Positions 7,495-13,923 of a stretch of 16,028 bases of DNA are shown here, one piece after another. The DNA lies in assembly GCA_949283905.1 (NCBI GenBank), contig CASDUB010000242.1:1-16028 (forward strand), written 5' to 3'. The position numbers and the translations under genes were made by a program. This DNA comes from an uncultured Lachnospiraceae bacterium. Lineage in GTDB: Bacteria > Bacillota > Clostridia > Lachnospirales > Lachnospiraceae. Under the pieces are notes generated by a model that worked only from the letters and a program-made list of their open reading frames with translations, was not told the DNA's origin and did no database searches. Numbering within the stretch: the first letter of the stretch is position 1; every line of letters begins with the position of its first letter.

Positions 7495-8424
7495 TTAATA
7501 TACGCCGTATGGGTATACTTTATCAGGAACAGATCTGTCGATTCTGTCTGAAGGAACAAAAGCAACCGCACGAACGATAGTACCGTCGCCCATGTACCAG
7601 CGAAGCGGGAACGCGCAGAAGAGGAATCTCTGATTTGTTACTTTATCAAGATCTCCGCCGAGGTTCTCGATACCCATTACGTTGTTTGCCATGAGCATGT
7701 CATGTACAGGCTCCCACTCAGGGAAGTCTTCGATTGCAGGATGTCCGAATTCAGCTTCGTATTCTTCACAGATACGTGGAACGTATGGTCCCGGGCCGTG
7801 ATCAGCTGCATATGTGTAAAGAATGTGGTCGATAGCCTGCATATCAAAACCAACGCCACGAACTTTGTGATCTATGAACCACTGTCCGCCTGCGATTGAA
7901 AGACCAGGGCTGTATGCGAAGTAATCGTCGTTCTCGCCCCAGCGTCTGTGTGTACCTGTGTTAAGGAGTACCCAGTCGCCTTCTTTGATTCCGCCGGGAA
8001 CTTTTTTAGCTGCTTCTTCGATCTCTTCAGGAGTGATGAGTTCCCATTTTTTCTTAGGAATATCAAGACAAACAGCTTCACCGAAGTAGTTCTCGATAGG
8101 AAGTTCATGTGTATATGGGCTTTCAGGAATTACGTGAGCAGGTGAGTCTGCATGTGTTGAGTTATGCATATGGAATGAGTTGAATGTCTGGAGCAGTCTG
8201 TAGTGCATAGGCATATGCTGAACTCTGTCGATGTGGAAATCGCCGTTTGAAGGCCAAAGTGGATTTCCTCTACCAAATGGGTTTGAAAGATCTACAAGTT
8301 CAAAAGTACCGTCTTTGAACATATCGAAGATACTTCCATCATATGGCTTTTTCCAGTCATATGTATGAGCATAGTTTTCTTCGCGGGTATGTCTAACCGC
8401 TATTTCCAACACTTTTCTTGCCAT
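7495..8424 (-). CDS. Cyclase-family metal-dependent hydrolase (kynurenine formamidase/isatin hydrolase-like)
   Basis: The 309-residue protein belongs to the cyclase family, metal-dependent amide, lactone or lactam hydrolases with a HxGTHxDxPxH signature. Here it reads HNSTHADSPAH (87-97), with serine in place of the usual glycine and an extra histidine H85. Other recognisable parts are VDLSNPFGRGNPLWP (44-58) and the C-terminal ENLGGDLD (253-260). No signal peptide is seen, so it is cytoplasmic. At about 310 residues it is longer than a typical formamidase (about 210-260), because of an N-terminal extension and insertions. Start at 8424 has AAAGGAGAT upstream. It has its own promoter and two operators of the same type as the dehydrogenase/kinase region, which ties it to that pathway. 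There is no tryptophan catabolism context, so a formamidase role is unlikely. Confidence 0.85.
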   Translation of the reverse strand: MARKVLEIAVRHTREENYAHTYDWKKPYDGSIFDMFKDGTFELVDLSNPFGRGNPLWPSNGDFHIDRVQHMPMHYRLLQTFNSFHMHNSTHADSPAHVIPESPYTHELPIENYFGEAVCLDIPKKKWELITPEEIEEAAKKVPGGIKEGDWVLLNTGTHRRWGENDDYFAYSPGLSIAGGQWFIDHKVRGVGFDMQAIDHILYTYAADHGPGPYVPRICEEYEAEFGHPAIEDFPEWEPVHDMLMANNVMGIENLGGDLDKVTNQRFLFCAFPLRWYMGDGTIVRAVAFVPSDRIDRSVPDKVYPYGVY

Positions 8425-8461
8425 AATTGAAATCTCCTTTTCTTTAATAATTGTTAATTTA

Positions 8462-8489
8462 ATAATACTATAATGAAGAATTATTACAA
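8462..8489 (-). promoter_or_regulatory. Predicted promoter of the cyclase-family gene
   Basis: On the minus strand, TTGTAA (8484-8489), a 16-base spacer and TATTAT (8462-8467) predict a start near 8455. The -35 is the same hexamer as in the kinase promoter, and exactly 11 bases separate it from the nearest operator-like dyad, as at the zinc dehydrogenase promoter. Confidence 0.5.
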
Positions 8490-8497
8490 GCGAAAAA

Positions 8498-8517
8498 CTG
8501 CCGCTATTAAAAGGAAA
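8498..8517. promoter_or_regulatory. Operator 3, proximal to the cyclase-family promoter
   Basis: CTGCCGCTATTAAAAGGAAA matches 16 of 20 bases of the divergent-region operators in the same orientation. Its core (8501-8514) is centred about 52.5 bases upstream of the predicted start, almost the same place as in the other two promoters. The dyad is imperfect (CCGCT against AAAGG). Confidence 0.5.
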
Positions 8518-8540
8518 TGGAAATGCGTATACTGCCTATA

Positions 8541-8563
8541 TTTTCCGACAAAGAAGCGGAAAA
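8541..8563. promoter_or_regulatory. Operator 4, distal to the cyclase-family promoter
   Basis: A perfect 7-bp dyad, TTTTCCG (8541-8547) and CGGAAAA (8557-8563), separated by nine bases. Its right half, GAAGCGGAAA, matches 9 of 10 bases of GAAACGGAAA in operators 1 and 2; the centre is about one base longer. It is centred 44.5 bases from operator 3, repeating the 44-base spacing of operators 1 and 2. Confidence 0.45.
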
Positions 8564-8597
8564 ATTATAACAAAGAAACTTCCCGAAAGACAATAAC

Positions 8598-8633
8598 AGA
8601 CCCGACCGAATTGTTCTCTTTTCGATCGGGTCT
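8598..8633 (-). terminator. Terminal hairpin of the first predicted ncRNA
   Basis: Arms 8598-8610 and 8621-8633 pair over 13 positions around a 10-base loop. The one non-Watson-Crick position is C-A read on the plus strand but U-G on the minus strand, so the minus-strand RNA pairs throughout. The trailing sequence is GTTATTGTC, a weak U tract, so termination efficiency is uncertain. Confidence 0.55.
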
Positions 8634-8658
8634 TTAATGAATATTCAGTAATTTCATT

Positions 8659-8775
8659 GTCTACACCTACGACTTTCTTAAATTATGGGTGATTTGTTAA
8701 GTTTTTGTTGGACCGTACCTCCGTTTCTTAGATTATGAGTTCTTTGCTTAAACTTTTGATGGACCGTACCTCCCA
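8659..8775 (-). repeat. Tandem 51/52-base repeats with Shine-Dalgarno-like cores
   Basis: Two full units (8659-8710 and 8711-8761) and the beginning of a third (from 8762) repeat with 52- and 51-base periods. On the minus strand the core reads GGAGGTACGGTCC in two units and the diverged GTAGGTGTAGAC in the last; TAAGAAA precedes the core of the last two units. Spacer parts are similar to each other (AAAGTTTAAGC/AAAACTTAAC, CTCATAATCTAAG/CCCATAATTTAAG), unlike CRISPR spacers. Further single copies of the core lie at 8859-8869 and 9065-9076. Confidence 0.65.
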
Positions 8776-8890
8776 CAATGTATTAACTGTTTATGGTTGC
8801 CATCTATGTAAACTCCTATGGAGATTCTAAAGTTGAGCAAGAAGTTAAGTTCCCATTGGTCTATACCTCTTTCTTCTTTTTGATGATTGA

Positions 8891-8919
8891 ATTATATAAT
8901 AGTTTTTGGAGAAAGTCAA
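8891..8919 (-). promoter_or_regulatory. Near-consensus leftward promoter of the first ncRNA
   Basis: Minus-strand TTGACT (8914-8919), 17-base spacer and TATAAT (8891-8896): one base from full vegetative sigma consensus. No protein gene lies downstream before 8590, so it points to an untranslated transcript. Confidence 0.75.
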
Positions 8920-8995
8920 TACTTTTCTGAAAATAAATTATAAATAATTAAATAATCAAAAAAATATGCAAAATGACAGAAAAAATGAGAAATTT

Positions 8996-9041
8996 AAAAG
9001 CCTGATCGATTATTAATATTTCTTAAATCGACCAGGCTTTT
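8996..9041 (-). terminator. Terminal hairpin of the second predicted ncRNA
   Basis: Arms 8996-9011 and 9026-9041 pair over 16 positions with a 14-base loop. The only exception is a position that is A-C on the plus strand but G-U on the minus strand. The minus-strand stem ends in UUUU followed by AAAUUU, a plausible intrinsic terminator. On the plus strand it also ends in TTTT, so orientation rests on the wobble pair and the promoter. Confidence 0.6.
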
Positions 9042-9098
9042 AATGAATTTCCTTTAATTTCATTGTCTACACCTACTGCTTTCTTTAATTAAAAGAGT

Positions 9099-9300
9099 TT
9101 TTTTGGATAATTTTTTTATTTTTGATAATTATTATTATCTTTTTAAATTTATTTATCCTTTTTATTTTGATAATCGATTATTTTTATCTTCTTCTATAAA
9201 TAATCTTCTTCTTTATTATCTTCTTCTTAAATAATCAATCATCTTTTATTTAAGGATTTTAAATTTTTATTTTGATAATAAAATTATCTTTTTTGGAATT
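9099..9300. repeat. T-rich low-complexity stretch with repeated GATAAT dyads
   Basis: The plus strand is strongly T-rich and the minus strand purine-rich. A unit close to TTTTTATTTTGATAAT followed by ATTATC-like sequence recurs with GATAAT at 9124, 9169 and 9274. Between the last two, ATCTTCTTC-type units recur near 9186, 9203 and 9218. No coding frame survives. The function is unknown; inside a leftward RNA it would give an A-rich, weakly structured body. Confidence 0.5.
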
Positions 9301-9500
9301 TATTATTTATTCTTGATTTTATTCTTTTTGTTATTCGATTTCTAATCTGAAGTCTTTCGACACTTTTTTGTCTGTTATGGAAAATATTTCCTTGTATATG
9401 TGTCGGTTCATTAATTTTCGTCAAATAACTTTGAATAATTTTGATCGAATAATTTTTATTCCTTTTTTATTTTATTATCCGTTTCTCTTTTGATGGTTTT

Positions 9501-9529
9501 ATTGTATATCACAAATTGGCGTTTGTCAA
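9501..9529 (-). promoter_or_regulatory. Near-consensus leftward promoter of the second ncRNA
   Basis: Minus-strand TTGACA (9524-9529), exact 17-base spacer and TACAAT (9501-9506). It points away from mraZ, whose own promoter starts about 130 bases to the right, and no protein gene follows it for about 1 kb. Confidence 0.7.
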
Positions 9530-9661
9530 CAGGTTTCTGAAAAATTTTTTAAAAAAATTAAATATTCAGACAAATTATACCGGTTTGAACGGTGAAGCCC
9601 TTAGATGACGTATATATTTATAAAGTAAAGATAAAATCTTAACGATTTCACAATTTATACC

Positions 9662-9690
9662 TTGATTTTTTACGGCACCGAATGTATTAT
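9662..9690 (+). promoter_or_regulatory. Predicted promoter of the dcw cluster (mraZ)
   Basis: TTGATT (9662-9667), 17-base spacer and TATTAT (9685-9690) predict a start near 9697, about 88 bases before mraZ. The MraZ box array begins immediately at or after the start point, a position fit for autorepression. Confidence 0.7.
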
Positions 9691-9700
9691 ATGGGAAATG

Positions 9701-9746
9701 AGTGGTGGAAAGTGGGTAAAAGTGGCGAAAAATGGAAGAAAAATGG
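9701..9746 (+). promoter_or_regulatory. MraZ operator: array of AGTGG/AATGG boxes with 10-base period
   Basis: AGTGG occurs at 9701, 9711 and 9721, then AATGG at 9731 and 9742; ATGGG at 9691 may be a further degenerate box. The flanks are A-rich, giving an AAAGTGG-like unit. MraZ proteins are known to bind short direct repeats at about 10-base period upstream of their own gene (TGGGA type in E. coli, AAAGTG type in Mollicutes). The array lies between the predicted start and the mraZ ribosome binding site. Confidence 0.85.
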
Positions 9747-9784
9747 TTCCGGTGCCACAAAAAACCCTGATGAGGTAAGTTGCC

Positions 9785-10216
9785 ATGTTTATGGGAGAGT
9801 ACAGTCATTCGATTGACGAGAAAGGAAGATTAATAATGCCGGCAAAATTCAGAGAAGAGCTTGGGGAGGCTTTTGTTCTGACAAGGGGACTTGACGGCTG
9901 TATTTCCGTATATCCGCAGACCGAATGGAAAAAACTCGAAGAAAAACTCAGCTCATTACCGCTCACAAATAAAAATGCCAGAACGATCACGAGGTTTTTA
10001 GTGTCTTCGGCGGCGACATGCGAACTTGATAAACAGGGACGAATGCTTGTGCCGAATGCGCTGCGCGAATATGCGGGACTCGTAAAGGACGTCATAGTAA
10101 CGGGAAATCTCGAGCGTATCGAAATCTGGGATAAAGCCAAATGGACTGCAAACAACAGCTTTGATGACATGGATTCTATAGAACAGGGTCTCATGGAGTG
10201 TGGAGTTTTGATTTGA
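9785..10216 (+). CDS. mraZ: Transcriptional regulator MraZ
   Basis: The 143-residue protein is a full-length MraZ, the DNA-binding regulator heading division/cell-wall clusters. It has two AbrB-like halves, each with the DxKGR-type motif: DEKGR at 11-15 and DKQGR at 82-86. The N-terminus [15 protein letters not shown] is the usual Firmicute form, which supports the start at 9785 over the ATG six bases later; GAGGT lies eight bases upstream. It is expected to form a ring-shaped oligomer and repress its own operon through the box array upstream. The stop is two bases before the rsmH start, suggesting coupled translation. Confidence 0.97.
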   Translation: MFMGEYSHSIDEKGRLIMPAKFREELGEAFVLTRGLDGCISVYPQTEWKKLEEKLSSLPLTNKNARTITRFLVSSAATCELDKQGRMLVPNALREYAGLVKDVIVTGNLERIEIWDKAKWTANNSFDDMDSIEQGLMECGVLI

Positions 10217-10218
10217 TC

Positions 10219-11163
10219 ATGGATTTCAGACATACATCGGTTTTATTATCAGAAGTGATTGAGAATCTTCGAATCAGACCGGACGGGATTTATGCCGACG
10301 GTACGTTGGGAGGAGCCGGTCATTCATACGAGATCTGCAGACGTCTGAATGAAAAAGGAAGATTATTTGGCTTTGATCAGGATGACGACGCGATAGAAGC
10401 GGCGTCGGAGAGGTTAAAAGAATTTAAAGATCGTGTGACGATCATACACAGCAATTTCAGCAATATGACAGAGGAACTCGGGATCAGGGGAGTAAAAAGT
10501 GTCGACGGCATTTTATTAGATCTCGGCGTTTCGTCGCATCAGCTTGATGATGCGGATCGTGGATTTTCATATCGCTTCGATGCACCTCTGGATATGCGAA
10601 TGGACAGAACACAGGGGCGTACCGCGGCAGATGTGGTAAACGGCTACGACGAAGAGGAGCTGTTTCGTGTCATAAAGGAATACGGCGAAGACAGGTTCGC
10701 GAGGAAAATTGCCCGTAATATTTGCAGAGCAAGGCAGGAAAAGCCGATCAGAACAACAGGCGAATTGGCTGAAATAGTTAAGTTGTCGATTCCTGCAAAG
10801 ATGAGGGTTTCCGGCGGACATCCGGCCAAAAGGACTTTTCAGGCGATAAGGATCGAAGTTAACGCAGAACTTGATGTACTTGAAGAATCTTTGGACAAAA
10901 TGATTGATAAATTGTCCGACGGCGGAAGACTTTGCGTTATCACTTTCCATTCATTGGAAGACAGAATAGTAAAGAACATTTTCAGAAAAAATGAAAATCC
11001 CTGTACCTGCCCTCCGGAATTTCCGGTATGTGTATGCGGGAAAAAGCCAAAAGGCACAGTTATAACAAGAAAGCCTATTATTCCTTCAGAAGAAGAAATC
11101 CGTATTAATTTACGTTCCCACAGCGCGAAACTGCGGGTGTTTGAACGCAGACTTGAGACTTGA
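10219..11163 (+). CDS. rsmH: 16S rRNA (cytosine-1402 N4) methyltransferase RsmH (MraW)
   Basis: The 314-residue protein methylates N4 of C1402 in the ribosomal P site using S-adenosylmethionine. Motifs are the SAM loop [10 protein letters not shown] (27-36), GFDQDDDAI (51-59), [20 protein letters not shown] (96-115), [12 protein letters not shown] (201-212), [12 protein letters not shown] (241-252) and the C-terminal [13 protein letters not shown] (299-311). A Firmicute-type cysteine cluster [18 protein letters not shown] is at 262-279. I choose the ATG at 10219, two bases after the mraZ stop, because homologues start at this point. The in-frame ATG at 10198 overlaps mraZ and would add seven atypical residues. 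The nearest ribosome site (GGAG, 10202-10205) is a little far, consistent with coupling to mraZ. Confidence 0.97.
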   Translation: MDFRHTSVLLSEVIENLRIRPDGIYADGTLGGAGHSYEICRRLNEKGRLFGFDQDDDAIEAASERLKEFKDRVTIIHSNFSNMTEELGIRGVKSVDGILLDLGVSSHQLDDADRGFSYRFDAPLDMRMDRTQGRTAADVVNGYDEEELFRVIKEYGEDRFARKIARNICRARQEKPIRTTGELAEIVKLSIPAKMRVSGGHPAKRTFQAIRIEVNAELDVLEESLDKMIDKLSDGGRLCVITFHSLEDRIVKNIFRKNENPCTCPPEFPVCVCGKKPKGTVITRKPIIPSEEEIRINLRSHSAKLRVFERRLET

Positions 11164-11293
11164 TCGACGGCATGCGTTAAGACAGGCACAGATGGAGACA
11201 GGGAAACAGAAACCGGAAGCGGATGAGTTGTCTTGACAAAGATAAAAGATGACATGGACTGACAGAAGGGTAAGTTTTGGAAGAGACGGAAAA

Positions 11294-11737
11294 ATGAATT
11301 ATTTTGAATATGAAGACGGAAGCGCCGTAAGAAAAGTTGCGGAAGCTCCGGAAAGAGATAAAGCTAACAGAAAACAGAGTAAGAAGAGCCGTGCGAAAAA
11401 CGCAGGAAACAAAAGGATCCTCAGCAGGGGATACGTTGTGTTTCTTGCGGGCGTTTGTATTGCCGCTTCTGCGCTCTGCATAACATTTTTAAGGCAGAAA
11501 GCTACTATTACGACTCAGTATGAGCAGATTGCCGAGCTTGAAAGCCGGTACAACAATCTTAAAAATGACAATGACGCACGTTATAATCAGGTTATAGGTT
11601 CCGTAAGTATGGAAGACGTCAAGGAAGCGGCGGAAGACAGACTCGGCATGCATTATGCAGGCGAAGATCAGATAATGTACTATGATCTCAGCGACGGAAG
11701 CTATGTCAGACAGTATAAGGACGTGCCGAATAACTGA
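11294..11737 (+). CDS. ftsL: Cell division protein FtsL-like (bitopic coiled-coil)
   Basis: The 147-residue protein has a basic cytoplasmic N-terminus, one membrane span (about 46-66), an extracytoplasmic coiled coil (about 72-105) and the ending EAAEDRLGMHYAGEDQIMYY (111-130) typical of FtsL/DivIC proteins. It would join FtsQ/DivIB and DivIC in the divisome and help activate septal wall synthesis. I choose the ATG at 11294, eight bases after GGAAGAG; the in-frame ATG at 11249 has no ribosome site and would add MTWTDRRVSFGRDGK. The 130 bases between rsmH and this start hold no gene I can support. Sequence conservation is low in this family, so position between rsmH and the division PBP carries much of the assignment. 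Confidence 0.85.
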   Translation: MNYFEYEDGSAVRKVAEAPERDKANRKQSKKSRAKNAGNKRILSRGYVVFLAGVCIAASALCITFLRQKATITTQYEQIAELESRYNNLKNDNDARYNQVIGSVSMEDVKEAAEDRLGMHYAGEDQIMYYDLSDGSYVRQYKDVPNN

Positions 11738-11757
11738 AAATACAGACAGGTATATAT

Positions 11758-13887
11758 ATGAAGAAAAAGAAAAGGACACAAATCAGAAAATTCCCTGTTA
11801 GAAAAATAAATATTCAGATTAGCAAAAAGCTGGTAGGACTGTTCGCGGTAGTCATACTGGCTTTAATAGCTTTAGTGGTTAAAATTACTTCTATAAATAT
11901 AACAGAGGGAAGTGAATACAGAAGAATAGTACTTCAGACGGCGCAGCAGCAGTACGGAAACAGGACGACTGCATTTAAAAGAGGCGACATACTGGACAGA
12001 AACGGAACGATACTCGCCACGAGCGAGAGGGTGTATAAACTCATCCTGGACTGCAAAGTCGTTAACTATGAAGAAGAGGATGACGACGGAAACACGGTGC
12101 AGCCCTATGTCGAGCCTACAATAGATGCTCTCGTAAAAGTGCTCAAATGCGATGAAAAGGATATAAGAGAAAGACTGACTGATGAAAACACAAAAAACAG
12201 TCAGTATCAGATCCTCGATGACGAGATCACGATGGAAGAAAAAGAGGCTTTTGAAGAATATCTCGACACGGATACAAAAAACCTCACCAAAGAAGAAAAA
12301 GAGTATTTTGAAAATATAAACGGCGTATGGTTTGAGGAAAGCTACAAGAGAGTTTATCCGCAGAACTCAATAGCCTGCGATGTAATAGGATTTACGAACT
12401 CGTCAAACGAAGCGTCGTGGGGAATAGAGGGATATTACAGCGATATCCTGAACGGCGAGAACGGACGAATCTTCGGATATTTCAATGAAGATTCGGATGT
12501 GGAACAGAATATTATAGAGCCTCAGGACGGAAACAATGTCGTTTCGACAATAGACGTAAATATACAGCAGATCATCAGAAACGCCATAGAAGATTTTCAG
12601 GAGAAGTATAAAAACGGACCGAACGGAGAAAGGGCGGCGGAAAACATAGCCGTTCTCGTAATGGATCCTAATAACGGCGAGGTCCTCGGAATGGATTCGA
12701 CCGACTGGTATGATCTTAACGACCCTCAGAATCTTTCCCATATCTTCGGTGAATCCGAATGGGAGAAAATGTCAACGGAAGATAAAACCGTAAAAATGAA
12801 TCAGATATGGAGAAATTACTGCATATCGGATGCGTTTGAGCCGGGTTCTACCGTAAAACCGATGACCGTTGCGGCGGCACTTGAGACTGACACGACAAAT
12901 GTGACCGATAAGTATGTGTGCGACGGTTATCAGATGATAAACGGGGTTATGATAAGATGTTCGATATATCCGTCGGCACATGGGGAACTTGATGTAAGGG
13001 GCGGGCTTGCCCAGTCGTGCAACGACGTTATGATGCAGCTGGGTGAAAAACTCGGAGCCGAGAGCTTTTTGAAATATCAGGATATCTTTAACTTCGGAAG
13101 AAAAACGGGTATCGATCTTCCGGGAGAAAATCCCGGTATTCTCTATACCGAAGACGCTATGGGCGAAATAGAGCTTGCGACATCGGCGTTCGGTCAGGGA
13201 TATACATGTACGATGGTGCAGGAGGCGTCAGCTATAGCCTCTATAATAAACGGCGGATATTATTATAAGCCTCATGTGGTTAAGAGCATAACAGACAGTT
13301 CGGGAAATCTGCTGGAGACAAAGCAGGAAGTTGTGGAAAGACAGACTGTTTCGGCGGAAGTGAGCGATTATATAAGAGAATCCATGGGAGAGGTAGTAAA
13401 CTCCGGTACAGGCGCGATGGCAAAGGTTCCGGGTTACAGCATGGGCGGAAAAACAGGAACGGCACAGAAAGTACCGCGTGACAGCGGCAACTATCTCGTT
13501 TCGTTTATCGGATTCGCGCCCCTTGACGATCCCGAAGTGCTCGTATATGTTATTGTGGACGAGCCTAACGTGGAAGAGCAGGACAATTCGGCGTACGCTC
13601 AGGAGATAGCGCGTCAGGTGTTTGAAGAGCTTCTTCCGTATATGAATATTTTCGTTGATGATCCGCAGGAAAGAGCCGAATATGAAGCTGAGCTTGCGGC
13701 ACAAGCTGAGCAGGCGGCATCATCGGGAGAACAGACCGAAACGGAAGAACAGGAAATGACCGGCGGCGTTGAATACGGTATTTCTGATACGACTGTTCCC
13801 GAACCGGCCGAGCAGCCTGAAGACGAGACTGTGCAGTACGGCGGAAACGATATTTATTCGGACGGAATTACGAACGACTCGTTGTAA
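11758..13887 (+). CDS. ftsI: Division-type class B penicillin-binding protein (FtsI/PbpB/SpoVD family)
   Basis: The 709-residue protein is a membrane-anchored peptidoglycan transpeptidase for septal (or spore cortex) cross-linking. It has one membrane segment (about 24-45), the PBP dimer domain (RGDILDRNGTILA at 75-87) and a transpeptidase domain with S364-T-V-K367, S420-C-N422 and K565-T-G567. There is an unusual acidic insertion at about 103-190 in the N-terminal domain. After the transpeptidase domain it has no PASTA repeats; instead there is an acidic, Glu/Gln-rich tail (about 637-709). Start is 20 bases after ftsL, with only a weak AGG site. Position after ftsL favours a division role, but SpoVD cannot be excluded. 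Confidence 0.93.
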   Translation: MKKKKRTQIRKFPVRKINIQISKKLVGLFAVVILALIALVVKITSINITEGSEYRRIVLQTAQQQYGNRTTAFKRGDILDRNGTILATSERVYKLILDCKVVNYEEEDDDGNTVQPYVEPTIDALVKVLKCDEKDIRERLTDENTKNSQYQILDDEITMEEKEAFEEYLDTDTKNLTKEEKEYFENINGVWFEESYKRVYPQNSIACDVIGFTNSSNEASWGIEGYYSDILNGENGRIFGYFNEDSDVEQNIIEPQDGNNVVSTIDVNIQQIIRNAIEDFQEKYKNGPNGERAAENIAVLVMDPNNGEVLGMDSTDWYDLNDPQNLSHIFGESEWEKMSTEDKTVKMNQIWRNYCISDAFEPGSTVKPMTVAAALETDTTNVTDKYVCDGYQMINGVMIRCSIYPSAHGELDVRGGLAQSCNDVMMQLGEKLGAESFLKYQDIFNFGRKTGIDLPGENPGILYTEDAMGEIELATSAFGQGYTCTMVQEASAIASIINGGYYYKPHVVKSITDSSGNLLETKQEVVERQTVSAEVSDYIRESMGEVVNSGTGAMAKVPGYSMGGKTGTAQKVPRDSGNYLVSFIGFAPLDDPEVLVYVIVDEPNVEEQDNSAYAQEIARQVFEELLPYMNIFVDDPQERAEYEAELAAQAEQAASSGEQTETEEQEMTGGVEYGISDTTVPEPAEQPEDETVQYGGNDIYSDGITNDSL

Positions 13888-13923
13888 TTTGTGCTGAAGC
13901 ATTAAAATATGGGGGAGGTAAAA

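Larger units (their letters stand above)
8590..8884 (-). ncRNA. Predicted leftward non-coding RNA with tandem repeats (about 295 nt)
   Basis: A near-consensus promoter at 8891-8919 would start an RNA near 8884, running to a hairpin at 8598-8633. The stretch has no open frame of meaningful length. It begins with CATCAAAAAGAAGAAAG and contains four copies of an AGGTRYRGWC-type block (near 8859-8869, 8762-8775, 8711-8724 and 8659-8670). It then has a small dyad AATGAA/TTCATT (8637-8657) and the terminal hairpin. The last module is shared with a second locus at 8996-9095. I do not recognise a known family; regulatory RNA, small-peptide mRNA or mobile remnant are all open. No long U run follows the hairpin, so the 3' end is uncertain. 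Confidence 0.5.
8990..9494 (-). ncRNA. Predicted second leftward non-coding RNA (about 500 nt, very A-rich)
   Basis: A promoter at 9501-9529 would start an RNA near 9494, whose first bases (CATCAAAAGAGAAAC, counting from just upstream of the start) resemble those of the other predicted RNA. It runs through A/purine-rich sequence full of stops in all frames and ends at the hairpin 8996-9041. Visible structure includes CGACAC/GTGTCG (9358-9363 with 9400-9405) enclosing GGAAA/TTTCC (9379-9391), and three GATAAT/ATTATC dyads between 9120 and 9290. Its 3' module (8996-9095) is a paralogue of the 3' module of the other RNA. No known family is recognised, and the 500-nt extent is a prediction from promoter and hairpin only. 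Confidence 0.4.

Noticed and set aside
8659..8775. CRISPR array
   Set aside because: Only two to three units, unique parts are similar to each other rather than unrelated spacers, and no cas genes are present.
9331..9411. 26-codon minus-strand frame (MNRHIYKEIF...) inside the predicted RNA
   Set aside because: No Shine-Dalgarno sequence upstream and it overlaps a hairpin that explains the sequence equally well; left as unsupported.
9099..9540. Replication origin or DNA unwinding region because of the A/T richness
   Set aside because: No DnaA boxes (TTATCCACA-like) and no dnaA, dnaN or gyrase genes nearby.
11233..11238. TTGACA upstream of ftsL as a promoter -35
   Set aside because: No -10-like hexamer at 16-18 bases; it is part of a chance palindrome TTGTCTTGACAA in an operon interior.
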